Part shown: one piece after another, positions 11,844-25,415 of the stretch
How positions within the stretch are numbered: position 1 is the first letter of the stretch
Layout of the letters: the number at the start of each line of letters is the position of its first letter
The notes under the pieces: generated by a model
Told to the model about the DNA's origin: nothing
What the model saw: only the letters and a program-made list of their open reading frames with translations
The model's database searches: none
NCBI GenBank assembly: GCA_947034895.1
Contig: OX344765.1
Location: 46,443,001-46,507,000, forward strand
Direction: 5' to 3'
Source of the DNA: Rhytidiadelphus loreus
Taxonomy: Eukaryota > Streptophyta > Bryopsida > Hypnales > Hylocomiaceae
Length of the DNA stretch: 64,000 nucleotides
Made by a program: the position numbers and the translations under genes

Positions 11844-12427
11844 TTAACCCCGAAAGTCTCGAGGCCATTTTTCTGTCAAAACCACTCAGAACTACCACTT
11901 TTGCTATGTTCACCTATGAAATAAAAATTTTAAATTTTTTTTAGAATCTAATTGTAGGATCTTTTTCTACACTTGTCTTAAATCACGTGATAAATTTTTT
12001 GTGATGCTTGACCATGTAGATTGAAAGATATTAGCATTCAAAGTAGAAGAAAAAAATTTCTTTCAAGAAGTTGCTATGATTGCCCACAAAACAAGAAACT
12101 CCATAACTTTCACATCACTAATTCAAATGGAATGAATCAAAGCTGCCCATTTAGAAGAAAATATAATGTACAAGAAAAAAATATTAAAATTTTTATTTCA
12201 ATTTCTTGTGAATTTTTTTTGCTGCCCGGTCTCCCCCATTTTGAGGTTATTGTGGCATAACTTTTTCTCCTAAGCACTAGTTGGAATAAAAATTATATTC
12301 CCAAAAAGCTCATAAGTTTATTTATCTTATGAGAAAGTTTAAAAAAGTTTCAATAAGAATTGAGATCATAGGAGCTTGTCCAAAATCTATTTTGTCCCCC
12401 TAGGGACAATGGGACTTTAGGAGTTAA
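11844..12427. mobile_element. TTAA-flanked non-autonomous element, copy 2 (inverted relative to copy 1)
   Basis: TTAA at 11844-11847 and at 12424-12427 bounds the element. The ends are CCCCGAAAGTCTCGAGG at the left and GGGACTTTAGGAG at the right, slightly decayed from the first copy at 5262-5852. The interior is the reverse complement of that copy along its length, with scattered substitutions and small indels. No transposase is present. It lies about 380 bp beyond the stop codon of the TMEM65-like gene. Confidence 0.72.
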
Positions 12428-13210
12428 ATGACAGAAATTGAGAAGATATTGACCTCGTACAAAATAATCACATGAATCATTGTAATTTCAACCACATACA
12501 ATTGTTGTTGTTGGAGTAATTTTACTGATAATGTTATTAGCTATGAATTTGCAAGATGTGGATTAATTATCATTATTTCTTTTAAATTTATTTAATTTTT
12601 TATAATACTTAGCACTCCATTTCTAGGAATTTCTAAAAAAATTTAGAAAGATTTCACCTTAGAAGAATAAGAGGTTTTTATTCACTATTTTTATATTTGA
12701 ATTTTTAAAAACTCTTATGAACTACAACATCATTTTAAGGAGATGTCTCATTTATATTTTTAACATGCCATATTAGAGCTATAAAATGACTTCCTCTTTG
12801 TGCTTGTTACATGTTAACATATGAAATCATACTTTTTAACAAGTATTAATTTGTTAAAGTGGTCAACCCCCAAGCTACAAGTGCCACTAATAGGTCATAC
12901 TAAAACCACATTTAGAAATTTATATTTTCTTTTGATTTGTTTGAAATACATATATTGATGTCTACAAATGTCGGTTGTGAGTTATTTTTGAAATTCCTGG
13001 GTCCAATACCCATTTCAACACGTGGCACTCCTGCAAATGGTCAATTAATTAATTCAATGAATCCCTAAGAAAATGAACCCCCCTAAGAAACTGCAATCCT
13101 GATGCCATACATGCAATGTATGGCACTTCTAGAAGCTTCACAACCACAGCAATTACACACCCACACTAACCAGACCAGGTACATACTGGTCTCTCTAACG
13201 CTGCAGCAGG
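12428..13210. other. AT-rich spacer leading into the eIF2-beta promoter
   Basis: No gene or element is recognised up to about 13100. From 13140 the composition becomes more balanced, consistent with the promoter of the downstream gene. Confidence 0.5.
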
Positions 13211-13216
13211 ATTATT

Positions 13217-13223
13217 AGGGTTT
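13217..13223 (+). promoter_or_regulatory. Telo-box (AGGGTTT) in the eIF2-beta leader
   Basis: TTAGGGTTTGG lies about 100 bp before the start codon, shortly after a pyrimidine-rich CTCTCTAACG stretch. Telo-boxes near the transcription start are a known feature of plant translation and ribosomal-protein genes. Confidence 0.6.
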
Positions 13224-13324
13224 GGCGCCCAAGTCCTTCTCCATTGAGTTAGCTTTCCTTTCGCTGTTGTTGCTCTTTGTAATTTTGTTGCTCCCGCTCG
13301 GGACGCCTTTCGTTGCTTGAAAAT

Positions 13325-15531
13325 ATGGCGGACGTTCAGCATGACGAGCCCGCGCTGGAGCTCAAGGAGGAAATCGGAGGAGAGGTACTCTTATCGTTTC
13401 CTGATTTTGTTCTTCGAGAACGGCGATTGGGAAGCCTCGCTGGAGAAATTTTAGTATTTCCGTAGGCAATTGTTTTTTCGGTAGAAGGTTTTTGGTGTTC
13501 GATTGAGAGGATTGAGGTGGTGGTGGTTTCGGACGAAGTTTGGGAGATTTAATCGTTCTTAGGATTTTGAGGAGGTCTAATCGATTTTAGGGCTTGCGAT
13601 TGCTTGACCAGATTGGAGCGTTTGATCCTACTAAGAAAAAGAAGAAGAAGAAAGTTCGCATGGTAGAAGATGAGGAACCCGTGCCCATGAAGGAAGTGGC
13701 GCCTGCTGAAGGAGCTGTGGACTCCGCTTTTCTAGGTCTCAAGAAGAAGAAGAAGAAGAAACCTGTAAGCTTTGCCCTTCATTAGTATTGAAGGGGATTT
13801 TTTTGAAGCTTAGGGTTGAAGCTGTGTTCTGTAGTGTATCACTCTTCAAGCTAAATGGTTTGGTTTGGAAATTTCGACTTTGTCTGTGTCATTTGCTTAT
13901 CTGAGAGGGATCTGTGCTGATTAATGTACTTATGGCAATTGGCGTCCCTAGGTTGAAGGTGAATCTTTGGAGGAAGAGAACGGCGATGCTGAAGATGAAG
14001 CTAATGGTCAGTTTGTTTGTTTGTTTTGAAATTTCTATAGTTGTTCAGATCTTTTCGTGTTCGGAGTACTTTTGGTTTCGAGTACGTGTATTCAACATGG
14101 AGAGCAATTGTCGAAATCTATAGCAGGTGCCGAGCTTGAAGCTGAGGACGATGAACCCTCTGAAGGTATCGAATTGGGGACCGCGTATCCTTGGGAAGGG
14201 ACGGACCGAGACTATAAGTACGATGAGGTAAGACTTTGGTTCAGTTTTATATATAGTGCTTGACTTGTGGCTATGAGAATTTGTTTCATCGTGTCTGCTC
14301 TTGGTTCCAGCATTTCAGATTCAACTGACTTCCTTCAAACTCGCTCATTCAAATGATGGTGTGTGTGGGGATCTGTGTAGCTACTAGGGCGGGTGTTTAA
14401 TATTTTGAGAGAAAACAATCCAGAGCTGTCTGCAGAGAGGAGGCGTACTATTATGAGACCTCCGCAGGTGCTTCGAGAAGGAACTAAGAAGACTGTCTTC
14501 GTCAACTTCATGGACCTTTGCAAGACGTAAATTTTTTGCACCTGCTGTCTTTTTCTGCATATTCTCGTCGAGAATTTCATTTCCTGATTGTATCTGCCGA
14601 ATCAATGAATATGTCTTCTTAGATTGGAAGCCCTAGTTTACTCATCGAGTATGTTCTCCAGTTCAATTTTAAAAAGTTTTGAATTCTTCTAATTGACTGT
14701 CTCATTTGGAGCTTTTGATTGGTGTGTAGAATGCATCGGCAACCAGAGCATGTCATGACTTTCCTGTTGGCCGAGTTGGGTACAAGTGGATCGCTCGATG
14801 GGCAGCAGCGTCTGGTTGTCAAAGGTCGATTTGCTCCTAAGGTGTTTGAGGGTATTCTGAGGCGTTACGTCAGTAAGTCTCTTCACTTTTTGCAACTTGA
14901 GGTTTAGGGTATATTGGTGAAGCTGCGTTATTTTTGTTTTGGAGCCGGTGCTGATACTGTATCCTCAAGTTTGTTTTAATTGTGTTTGTTGAATTGACAA
15001 AGTACTGCAAGAATTGACTAAATATGGACTGGATCATCTTGGTGCAGATGAATATGTTATGTGCAATGGTTGCAAGAGTCCCGACACCATTCTTTCTAAG
15101 GAGAATAGGCTGTTCTTTCTTCGTTGTGAGCAGGTGAGTAATCTTTAGTTGTGCGGCTTTTAGCATGATCTGAAATCATCTTGTAAAGTTTTAGCCCCTA
15201 AGTAACCCAAGCTAAAAATATAAATTCCACTTAGTATCCTTCAAAACATATTTCTATTTGTACATTTTATTACCTTACTTTAAACTTTCTGAATTACGTA
15301 ATATTTGTTTCAACCATTATATTTATGGAAGTGGCCATTTGGGCACTTATGGCAGACAAGCTCGTCAACTATGTGCCTGCTTTTAAGGATGAATACATTT
15401 ACATTTCTCGGTTATCTTGTACTAACATTGTCAATTGAATTGTCTGCCAACAGTGTGGATGCTCGCGATCAGTTGCTCCTATCAAAGCTGGTTTCGTTGC
15501 TAGGGTTGGACGCCGTAAAACAACGACTTAG
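13325..15531 (+). CDS. EIF2B (eIF2-beta): Translation initiation factor eIF2, beta subunit
   Basis: Eight exons: 13325-13384, 13612-13761, 13952-14006, 14127-14227, 14381-14526, 14730-14872, 15048-15133 and 15454-15531, encoding 272 aa, close to the plant family length. eIF2-beta is part of the eIF2 heterotrimer that brings Met-tRNAi to the 40S subunit, and it also contacts eIF5 and eIF2B. The N-terminus has two lysine boxes (seven lysines at 28-34 and seven at 63-69) followed by an acidic stretch. The conserved core follows: [36 protein letters not shown], and HRQPEHV...[13 protein letters not shown]-terminal C2-C2 zinc finger uses Cys224, Cys227, Cys245 and Cys248. All junctions keep frame. 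Plant copies have two rather than three lysine boxes, so this is typical. No defects were seen. Confidence 0.96.
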
Positions 15532-16600
15532 AGTGTGGTTACTAGATATTAGCAAGATAGCACTTCAGGTGTATGTTCAAACAGTTGGATTGTCTGCAAT
15601 CGGCTAGTTTTAGTATATGCAGAGTGTACCCCAAATGAATCAGAAATCCATGCCGTTTTTCACTTCTCACTGGGGCATTAAGTTTGAGTTTCTAGTCTTC
15701 TGTGACGGCATCTCAGCGTGAACTTGCATTGCAGTACGCATTTCTTTTCAGATTTTGTAGGTTCTATTTATTTAAGTGAGTGAACAATTTAGAGTCACAT
15801 CCGCTGTTAGTGCACCACGTCGGCAAAGCTCGTGAAAGAGAACAGGAATGCTTTCTGACATTGCCGGTCGGCACATGAATATATAGCGATGAAGAAGCAA
15901 GTCTTCGTCAGGGTTCTACTGTTTGGAAGTCCATGAATCAGTGAAAGTACAACACTAAATGTCAACAATTTCACTAGTGTTACTAACACTAAATGTCAAT
16001 ATAGGCACTATTTGACAACTTTTTGAATTTTTTTGGGATATAAATTTTTAACAAGACTTCATTTAGTGTTAAAGGTAATTTCATATTAGAAATGAGCTCA
16101 CAAGAGGTGGAAAGTAAAACTCTAAATGGGTCTGGTAAAAATTAGGTAGCACTATTAGTAACATAACACTAAATACCATTATTAGTGTAGTGCTTTGAAG
16201 TCTACTTCTTGGACGATGAATAGAGAGTTTGTAGAGAGTAATTATTTGTGGAATCACCTCAGTGATAAAAATCAAGTTTATCCAAAAAGATACCAAGTTA
16301 AAGGTGTATAGTTAAATAAGTGCCACCTTCATTACTAAAATTAGTAGAAAGTCAAACTTCAGTAAAACTAAAACTATTAGTTGGATAAAAATTAGCAGTT
16401 ATTACACCAATCAAGGTGTAAGATTTCTTCTTATCTCAAGTTTTATGCTTTTAAAGTGGCTTTTAAAAGAAATGTCTTCCTAATCAGTCACCGTGACACA
16501 CTGACAACACCTACGCGCGTTTTCTTCGAGAAGAAGGAAAACGAAAGCAACGTGAAGGATTTCCTGTGAAGATCCAGACTCCAGAGGCAACGATCCCCAC
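15532..16600. other. 3' flank and spacer with several ACACTAAATG repeats
   Basis: The phrase aacactaaat(g) occurs directly near 15952 and 15987 and again near 16163, and in inverted form (catttagtgtt) near 16060, with cattattagtgtagtgc close to 16185. This is a decayed inverted/direct repeat cluster, possibly an old MITE, but I could not fix its ends. From about 16490 the sequence becomes promoter-like for the next gene. Confidence 0.4.
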
Positions 16601-16663
16601 GCCTGGCGATCAGTTGTGTGGAAGGCTTAATTTCGAGTTCCATTCGAGCTTTGTGTTGCTTCT

Positions 16664-16670
16664 AGGGTTT
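16664..16670 (+). promoter_or_regulatory. Telo-box (AGGGTTT) in the ARA1 leader
   Basis: TTCTAGGGTTTCCG lies about 55 bp upstream of the ARA1 start codon, in a position typical of plant 5' leaders. Confidence 0.5.
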
Positions 16671-16723
16671 CCGATCGATGTATTGAACACTTAGGTGTGC
16701 GAAGCGATCGAGTAGCATTAGCG

Positions 16724-19700
16724 ATGGCGGTGTCTGGGGAGCCCGCGCCTTTGGTGTTTGCGTATTATGTCACTGGCCATGGCTACGGTCACGCAACACG
16801 CGTTGTGGAGGTGCGCCAATTCGGATTCGCGAGCTTTTCTTTTTTCTTTAAAATAATTTTTTCTTAGAGTTTGAGGATGATGACTGCTCTGTGAAATGAC
16901 TTGATAGATTGACGCTCTGTTTTTGGATTGATAAATAATTGCGATTTGCGATTGGCAGGTTGCGCGGCATCTGTGTCTGGCGGGGCACGAGGTTCACATT
17001 GTCACGGCTGCTCCGGAATTTGTTTTCAAGCGAGATATTGCGTCTCCTAAGCTTCATATACGAAATGTATGACAGCTTTTGATTGTTATTTCTTGGTTAA
17101 GCATTTGGCAACGATTCTATTTGTGTGTGGAAATAGAATGTAGCTATTTTAGCCGTGAGTTGTGGATCCGATTTGAATTTGCTCGAGTGATTAATTGCGT
17201 GCAGGTGTTACTGGATTGTGGAGCAGTGCAGTCGGATGCTCTGACAGTGGACTGTCAGGGTTCACTTGAGGAGGTTCGAATTTAAGCCCCCTTATTCCGT
17301 TTCTGGTTTCTAGTTCAGTAATAATTCGACAGTTTATTGACGTTTTTCATGTGCACGTACAGCTTTTGAAAACTGTCTTTGGAAATAGAATGAAGTAGCG
17401 CAGTCTAAGGTCAATAAAAAGTGGAATAATACGGTAGATTTCGTTATCCCGTGACGTGTTAAATTTTTTGATATGATTTGTGAGCGGATATGTTCTCCCT
17501 GTTGGCGTCTTATACCGTTTCTATCCTTTGTTGATGCTGTCAATTGCTGTGTATAGTTCAATACCTTTAACAAGTTTACTGAGATTCATTAAGTGTGATA
17601 TGTTGTGAATTTAAAATTTCTATTTAACTTTACTTTTTTACTTAAGATCTATTACTGTGATGATGTATTCGTTCAAGATGCTGACACTTTGTGGAAATCT
17701 GGTGATGTGTGGGAAGTATTCTCGAACTGCAGTACAGAATCGGGATGCTTTGTTAACTGTTGAAGTGAAGTGGCTAAAATCAATCAAAGCCAATCTTGTG
17801 GTAAGCGGTTATTGTCGGCACGAATGGAGCTGATTGTTTTGTGATACTGTCGGGATGCGAGCAGAAGTTAATGGATTAGAGAGGACTAATTAGGCATGGG
17901 CTGAGACCTTTTGATTATAAATACTTATCACTGTCTTTCTGTTCGTTAATGTATTTGGTTGCACGATCAGGCGACAGACATCGTTCCAATTGCATGTAAA
18001 GCAGCAGCCTTAGCGGGCGTTCCATCCGTCTGTGTTTCCAACTTCAGGTTTACTTGTATCTCGTTCCTCCTTAGTTGTACTCCTGTTTCATCGACTCTGC
18101 TATATGGATTATGACTGTTTAGGCCTTGGTTACTAGGCAAGGGACAACGGTTTCTAAGTTTGGGGGGACGTCGGACTCTTCAAGTAGTGCAGATTGGATG
18201 TGATCTGACAAAGCTGTATATTCGTTACCATCCATTGACATGGGAATTGCAACAGCTGGGACTTCATCTACGCGGAGTACGTCTCTGTGGCTGGAAAACA
18301 TCATCAGTCTATTGTTTGGCAGGTTTAAAGCCTTCTGTCCTTTATGTATGAAAAGAGAATCATTTATTGAATCGATGTTGTCTGTGACCATCTGTATATT
18401 AAAATGAAACATACTCTTTGAGTTCACATTTGCCCCTAAGCGGCTACTAAATCACAATCTCTCTTAAGCTTAGTGTATCTCATGTGATGCAATCCAGGTA
18501 CATTTAGTGTCATTGTGTGAATTCAGAAGATGGTAACCTATCTTCTTGTTCCTTGCAGATTGCCGAGGATTACTCTCATGCACTCTTTCTGATTCGTCTA
18601 CCTGGCTATTGTCCGAGTAAGATATATGGACTTGATCTGCATTGATGGAGAATTGAAGGTAGTTCACATGCAATATTTAGAATTCAATAATAACATTGCT
18701 GAAATCGTGCAAGATTATTTCTCGTGACTATGAAATTGGGGATGACGCAGTGCCAGCATTTCGAGATGTGATTGATGTGCCCCTAGTTGTTCGTGATGTG
18801 CGTCGAAGTCGAAAACAGGTAATATGTTTCTCTTATTTGAAATGCTAATGCGTCCCAGAATCGTTTTTGGAAGTAGATCGAGAGCCCGTAAGTCAGGTTT
18901 CTAGATTTCTGTTGACCCGACTAAATTTAGCAAGCAACTGGTTCTGGTTTGGGACAGGTGCGGAAAGATTTAGGAGTTAGCGAAGATGTGAAGGTGCTTC
19001 TTTTCAACTTTGGTGGTCAGGTAGTCTCCTTGAGCAATTCCAAAGACTCGCTCTTAGTGTGCATCTGGAAGAATGTTGTCCCTGTGCGTTGGGCTTGTTA
19101 TCTTCTGCATGCATGAGTCATCTCCGCGTATCTGCATTGAAAGGCCTGTTTGAAGTGTGAAATGAAGTTTGCAAGCTGATTAATTCTAATTTTTTTTCGC
19201 ATTCGCTTCTGCACATTGCTGAGAACAGGATGCAAGGTGGTCCCTCAACGACGAGTACCTGCCACCTGGCTGGTTATGCTGGGTATACCAATTCTCCACC
19301 TACGATGCAGTTAGGCCGTTTATTAATTAAACTCTCAGATGCACTAAATGCACCAAATGCATAAGAGAATGTAGGCCCAATTTTTTTTTTCGTAATGAAC
19401 TGGTTGTCCATGTCAATTGGAATGGTTAAATAATGTGACACTGTCCTCAATGGTTTGTTGGAAGGAAGGTCTGTGGTGCACCGGCTGAGCAAAAGTTGGG
19501 CTCCAAGTTCAAGCGCATGGATCGTGATGTTTATGTCCCAGATCTTATTGAAGCCAGTGACTGCATGCTTGGTACGATTTTCTCCTGGTATTATAATGTA
19601 GTATTTAGCTACCGGAGTCACTCTTGCTTCGTATCTCTTCTTGCAAGTTGAAAGTTTTGTGCAGGTGTTCCAGCTATTTGGGTACTCAGAGCTGTAACTA

Positions 19701-22700
19701 TTGCAGGGAAGATTGGTTATGGAACCGTCAGTGAGGCGTTGGCTTGCAAAACACCTCTTGTGTTCGTTCGGCGGGACCATTTCAATGAAGAGCCATTTTT
19801 AAGAAAGATGCTTGAGGTACCGTCACTTCAATGAAAGTCTTTTCAAGGTGCACAGATGTAGGTTTTCATTATATGTTTTCGTGAATTCTGAATGGCTCAG
19901 ATGACTCAGATTTTATATGTAACATACCTGATAAATATTGATGGTGGTACTGACATGGAACTTTTGTCTTGTGCAGTCCTTTCGCGGAGGTGTGGAGATG
20001 AATAGACGGGATTTTATGAGTGGCCGTTGGGTGCCATATCTTGAGCGTGCACTGATCATTAAGCCATGCTTCAATGGGACTCTTAATGGAGGAAAGGTAC
20101 AATCTTTTGAAAGCAAACTATGTCGTTGTTTTTGCATTCTCTAGCAATCTGTAGTACGCTGACACATTTGCTCATGGATCAGATTGCGGCAACACTTCTG
20201 GAGGATGCCGCACGAGGAAAAGCAGACACTATCACACCGGTTAGCTTCTAATTGACAAATATTCGACATGCTAGTCTCATTTTTATACTTGCGATTGCCA
20301 ATCAAATCTCTTGATGACTTTTCTGATTTAAACAATGTAATGGTTGTATCTGTGGTTAAGAGTATTTTCTGAGTCAAACCCGACAGTAACTTTTGCGAGT
20401 AACACCACAACCAAGTGTCTCATGTGCATCGTGAAATGGACAAGTGCAGCAAAGTGGAGCTCGACGCTTGAGGGATGCAATTGTCTTTGGATTTCAGCTC
20501 CAACGGCATCCTGGGCGGGAAATTGATATTCCAGACTGGTATGGCCCGAGTGAGACAAGGTTGGGACTTTCACCAGACAGAAAGTCCATTGAACACAAGA
20601 CTTTCAATATTCAGGGTGCTCCTCTTCATGGTTTGTAAGTGTATCATGGATACGTGACTACACCCACGAATTTATGTCGGAAGGAAATCGTTGGTTTCGT
20701 GTCTTTTACATAGCGTTTTAAACCTGAACGGCGTGCACAATACAACACCTTTGTACTTACAGCGACTTGGGTTCATGCAGACAATCAGATGATTTTGAAG
20801 TCCTCGAGGGAGATCTTCAGGGACTTGGAGACACAGCTCAGTTTCTTCGCACATTAGCTCGGCTAGATGAGGTGGCTGATGTGGGAGCTTGTGATCTTAC
20901 TGAAGTGCCTCTACAACGAGAGCTTCTGGCTGCAGGAGGCTTATTTCGTTGGGAGGTAATTTCTCTCCCTTGTTGAAGTCACACATCCCGTAATTTTTCC
21001 AAGCATGCATAAAAGTCGTCATGAAGGTCAAAGTGAGTTTGAAGCGAGAATATGAATAATCGTCATCTGTTGCTAAGAAAGCTTAGGTGCAAATGATCCT
21101 TAATGGGAAATGAAACTGTGATCTTTGATTTAGCGTTGAGACGGCAAGATTCTTGCACGTTGTGGTGGAGTGAGTTGAGTACGGCTGACAGTACTCTTTC
21201 ATGCAGGACGATTTATTTGTTGCTAGAGCCCCTGGGCGTCTGGACGTCATGGGAGGAATTGCAGATTACTCAGGTAGCTTAGTTCTACAGGTGAATTTTC
21301 TGTTCTTGGGCCAAACAATTTTTTCACGTCTAGTGTTCAATGATTACGAGAAGATGCAACGTAGGCTCCACAAAATTTTTATTTGATCCTTGAAAATGAG
21401 CATTAGAAGCATGCTTGTCTCTTACTTTGTCAGTCACAACATCAAACTGATGTAGCTATCTAACATCTTGAACACGATTTCTTCAAGCATTGGCACGTTA
21501 GAGCTAATTGTATCTGACTAGGGAATGGTGTTCCGTTGTAGATGCCAATAAAAGAAGCATGCCATGTCGCTGTTCAGAGAAGTCTTCCCGCCCAGCAAAG
21601 ATTGTGGAAGCATACTAAGGCACGACTGTCAGCTCAAGGTGCAGGGGCAAAGCCTGTACTTTGCATTGTAAGTAGCTATCCACTGCTTTGCGTAGTCATC
21701 AAGTTCTAGGTAGTTGACCACTCGAGCTCGTTTAATCTCCCTTTTATGAACCCGTTTGTTGCAGGTGTCATTTGGGTCTGAGAAGGACAACCGAGCACCC
21801 ACCTTTGATATGAATTTGTCTGACTTTGTCGACTCGAACGGGGACCCTATATCTTACGAAGCTGCACGCCAGTATTTTGAGCAAGATTCTTCGCAAAAGT
21901 ATGTTGCCAAACACTTCCCGCTTTCAAGGCATTTTATGGTGTCCGTGCCGCACAACCCGTGCAGGATTATCATTTTTTCGCTATCTTAACTATGTTTATA
22001 TTGTTCTTAACAATATTAATTCGAAACTTGATATCTTCTATCCCTTAGCTCTAAACGTCACAGAACCACGTTGGTACCCCACTTCCCGTCGAGACCATAC
22101 ACATCCTCTTAGGCCTCACGGTCCAGGAGATCCCGATGTGACAAACCGAACAAAATAAGCAAGCAACCTTTATGTAATTGATTTAACGACACTTTATTTG
22201 ATTTAAGAGTATTAATGCTGAGTCCTGGTCGCTAGTAAGCTAGATTAATTTTTCATGCTATGAATTTGATGTTAATGACGTGTTCGGGAATTTTTAATCA
22301 AACAGGTGATTTATAGTCAATATAAATTGTCAATACCAGGTGTACAGACTCCCGTCACTGTCATTTTTATGTTCCTGTCTTCGCAAGAATTAAGATTCTT
22401 ATTTAGCGGATTGTGTGAACCGTGTTCCTTACGCACGTGGTACTTGGGTAGGTGGGCTGCATATGTGGCAGGAACTCTTTTGGTTCTGATGCGTGAGCTT
22501 GGTACTCGCTTCCTCGACAGCATTAGCGTACTTGTATAGCTCACACCTTGCTTACTTTAGGTGCCTCAAGCTTGTCATTAAATGTATTCGAAAATTTCTG
22601 AATTTTTTTGTTACTGGCGTCGCATTTGTCATCATTGTCATGAGGTGCTTTGAAAACATGTAATCCCCACCCTTACGTTGTACTGATAAAGGATATCTGG

Positions 22701-25415
22701 GTATGGTCTAGGTCTCTTCCGATGTGCCAGAAGGCAAGGGTGTGTCTTCATCAGCGGCACTTGAAGTAGCCACTATGAGTGCGATCGCTGCTGCGTACGG
22801 TAAAGTTGTAGCCGGACTGCACTGGCGTCAAAACATACTAGCCATGTATTGAAAGTCTTCTTTGATTTTGGTATATTCTCTCAATTTCTTGCTCGGTGAT
22901 GTCCCCGACATCTAACGAGGACTCTAGGATGAAACTCCACATGTATAAAAAGTTTGCTTCAAATCAGTTGCGGATGTGCAGGATTGAAGATTGCTCCAAG
23001 AGACCTTGCCATTCTTTGCCAGAAGGTCATCTTTAGATTTCACCCTCGTGCTTATGACGAATCCTTCCTTCACCTGAATGCATGTATTGCCCAGCTTGTA
23101 CATATTATTGGAAAGTAAAAGAATAATTCGCAAAATTCTTGGTGTATCATTGTGGAGCTAATATTTAATCCCCACCAATAATTCCATCCAGAACCTTGGA
23201 GCGGAGTTCTTATGTTCGTGCTGCCGCGAAATTTCATTGTACAACCTCTGTTCTTTTATTGAATGCTCATGCAGTAGTTCTGAATGGCTGGAAACAGGTC
23301 GAAAATCATGTGGTGGGAGCTCCATGCGGAGTGATGGATCAAATGGCATCGGCTTGTGGAGAAGCGAACAAGCTATTGGCTATGGTCTGCCAGGTTTATC
23401 TCCATCCACCAGGATCGCTGACGGAATAATTATAGTCGATGACTTCAATTGACATATGTACATTTGATTGTCCGTAACATTTATGAGAAGCGTACGCTTG
23501 GAAGCACGACTCACCTTCATCGTGTGTTTGCAGCCAGCAGAAGTGAAGGAACATATAAACATTCCATTGCATGTTCAATTCTGGGGGATTGATTCCGGCA
23601 TTCGGCACAGGTTTGATTAGGGCCGAAACAAAAATCTTTTGCTTCTGATTGATTGTCGTCATTGCTTTCTCAAGGGGCTTGCTATTCAAGAGCAGGAAGT
23701 CAACTAAATTTTGTGGGCATTCAGTGTTGGTGGTGCAGATTATGGATCAGTGCGAGTAGGAGCATTCATGGGTCGTCGCATCATTCTATGCAATGCTGCT
23801 AAGCAATGTGAAGGCTTAAAAGCACTGCGCACAGCAGCTGAGGAAGCCGAGGACCCCGAATATGCCATGTCACAGGCAGATGCCAATGAGCAATATCTAT
23901 GCAATATTCCTCCTCACAGGTACAGGAAAAATAAAAAAATAATCAACGGTCACAACTTTTTCCAATCGAAGATTTCACATGATGTTCATTCGATCTGCAA
24001 TATTATATTTATAATTTTTGACATTTTCTCAGATTTTCAATAATAATCTGTCAGGATCTTGTATATATCATCCAAGGGGATGATTTGGTTGGATTCACCT
24101 CACTCTTGTTTCATATTAGTTGTATCGGACTGACTACCAGGATTATCTTCTCAAAATCTTCCTTTTCAAAAATGTTCAACCCTACTCCTGAATTAGCATA
24201 TTTGACAGCGGTTGCTTCATGTCGCCGTAATCTGTGACTTTCTGACAGGCTCGAAGGAGAATATGCAAATGTACTCCCAGTGGAAATGAAAGGAGTTGAG
24301 TTTTTGGACACCTTTGACGATCACAACGACCCCGTCACAAGGGTTGATCCTGGCCAAACGTATGCTATCAAGGCTCCTGTTGCTCACCCAGTTTTTGAGG
24401 ACTTTAGGGTGAAGGTGCATAATCAAATCCTGTTGTGCTTGAAATCTCTACTTGTGATTTTTCTCTGCGTAGTTTCTTTCTTTTCATAATTTGTTGAAAT
24501 ACTTCCTTGTATTAAAAATGTTACTCTTTGATCATGAGTTGTCCGTTTCATGTCGAGATATTTTGTTGAATTGGGATTACTGTTGGTGCAGTCGTTTGCT
24601 GTGGCCCTAACAGCAGCAGACAGTGATGCTCAACTGGAGGCTCTAGGAGAGCTAATGTTTCAGGTGCTTACCTCTTCCTTGGTCTGGTTTGGTCACATAT
24701 ATGATTCTTCTTATATGGAAGGAAGCTATCTGTGCATAAATTAATTGAGATGGCTATATTTCGGGTTAAATGAACACTGTTCTCTTTGATTGATTCTGCA
24801 TGGAGTACTTCAAATTTTGACATATTTACTGGTTTATTGCAGTCACATTACAGCTACTCGAAGTGTGGTCTGGGATCCCATGGCACTGATCGTCTTGTAG
24901 CGCTTGTGAAACAAACAAAACGAAAAGCTCATCGAGATGGGTCGACACTCTTTGGGGCAAAAATCACCGGTGGCGGATGCGGAGGGACTGTATGTGTCTT
25001 AGGACGTGCAGGTATTAGAAGCGGCGACGAAATTATGAAGGTACGCAATTCTTTTCTGCTTTAAATAAACCTGGGGTTAATCTACTCATGATGGAATCTT
25101 TGCACAGCTTTTCATTCTTTGTTCTTCAGATCAATTTGGCAATGTTCGGTTTTTATCAGACCTAGTACTTATGTGAACAATGATTCACATCTTTGCTCCT
25201 CAAACCTCAGATATTGTTCGCTATGCCTGCCGATCATTGAGGTGCTGAAATTCTTGACTTGCTTTCACCGAGGTTTTAATAATATACCGTTGATTCTGCA
25301 GATCCAAGAAAGTTATAAAGCTGCGACAGGTCATCACCCTTACATTTTCGAAGGATCGTCCATGGGAGCTGGTCAGTTCGGGTTCCTTCGTGTACGTCGT
25401 AGGAATAAGTGCTGA
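16724..25415 (+). CDS. ARA1: L-arabinokinase (GHMP kinase with N-terminal glycosyltransferase-like domain)
   Basis: Twenty-nine exons, 986 aa: 16724-16810, 16959-17066, 17205-17273, 17717-17800, 17971-18047, 18256-18322, 18559-18616, 18751-18818, 18958-19020, 19229-19282, 19469-19571, 19707-19816, 19977-20096, 20183-20239, 20450-20634, 20781-20955, 21207-21290, 21542-21667, 21765-21898, 22452-22533, 22712-22799, 22982-23025, 23298-23393, 23534-23610, 23725-23919, 24249-24414, 24592-24663, 24843-25040, 25302-25415. The enzyme phosphorylates L-arabinose released from cell walls to L-arabinose-1-phosphate for UDP-arabinose salvage, in the cytosol. Residues ~10-460 form the glycosyltransferase-like half ([16 protein letters not shown], then WDFIYAEYV and [11 protein letters not shown]). 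Residues from ~496 are the galactokinase-like GHMP half: [17 protein letters not shown], the ATP loop [15 protein letters not shown] (~642-657) and [11 protein letters not shown] (~923-933). Every junction keeps frame. Arabidopsis ARA1 is slightly longer (about 1040 aa). Apparent frame breaks are introns. Exon 4 uses the acceptor GAAG, chosen by homology. Confidence 0.95.

Noticed and set aside
16724..25415. Apparent stops and frame breaks in ARA1, suggesting a pseudogene
   Set aside because: All breaks coincide with GT-AG introns and all 29 exons join in frame.
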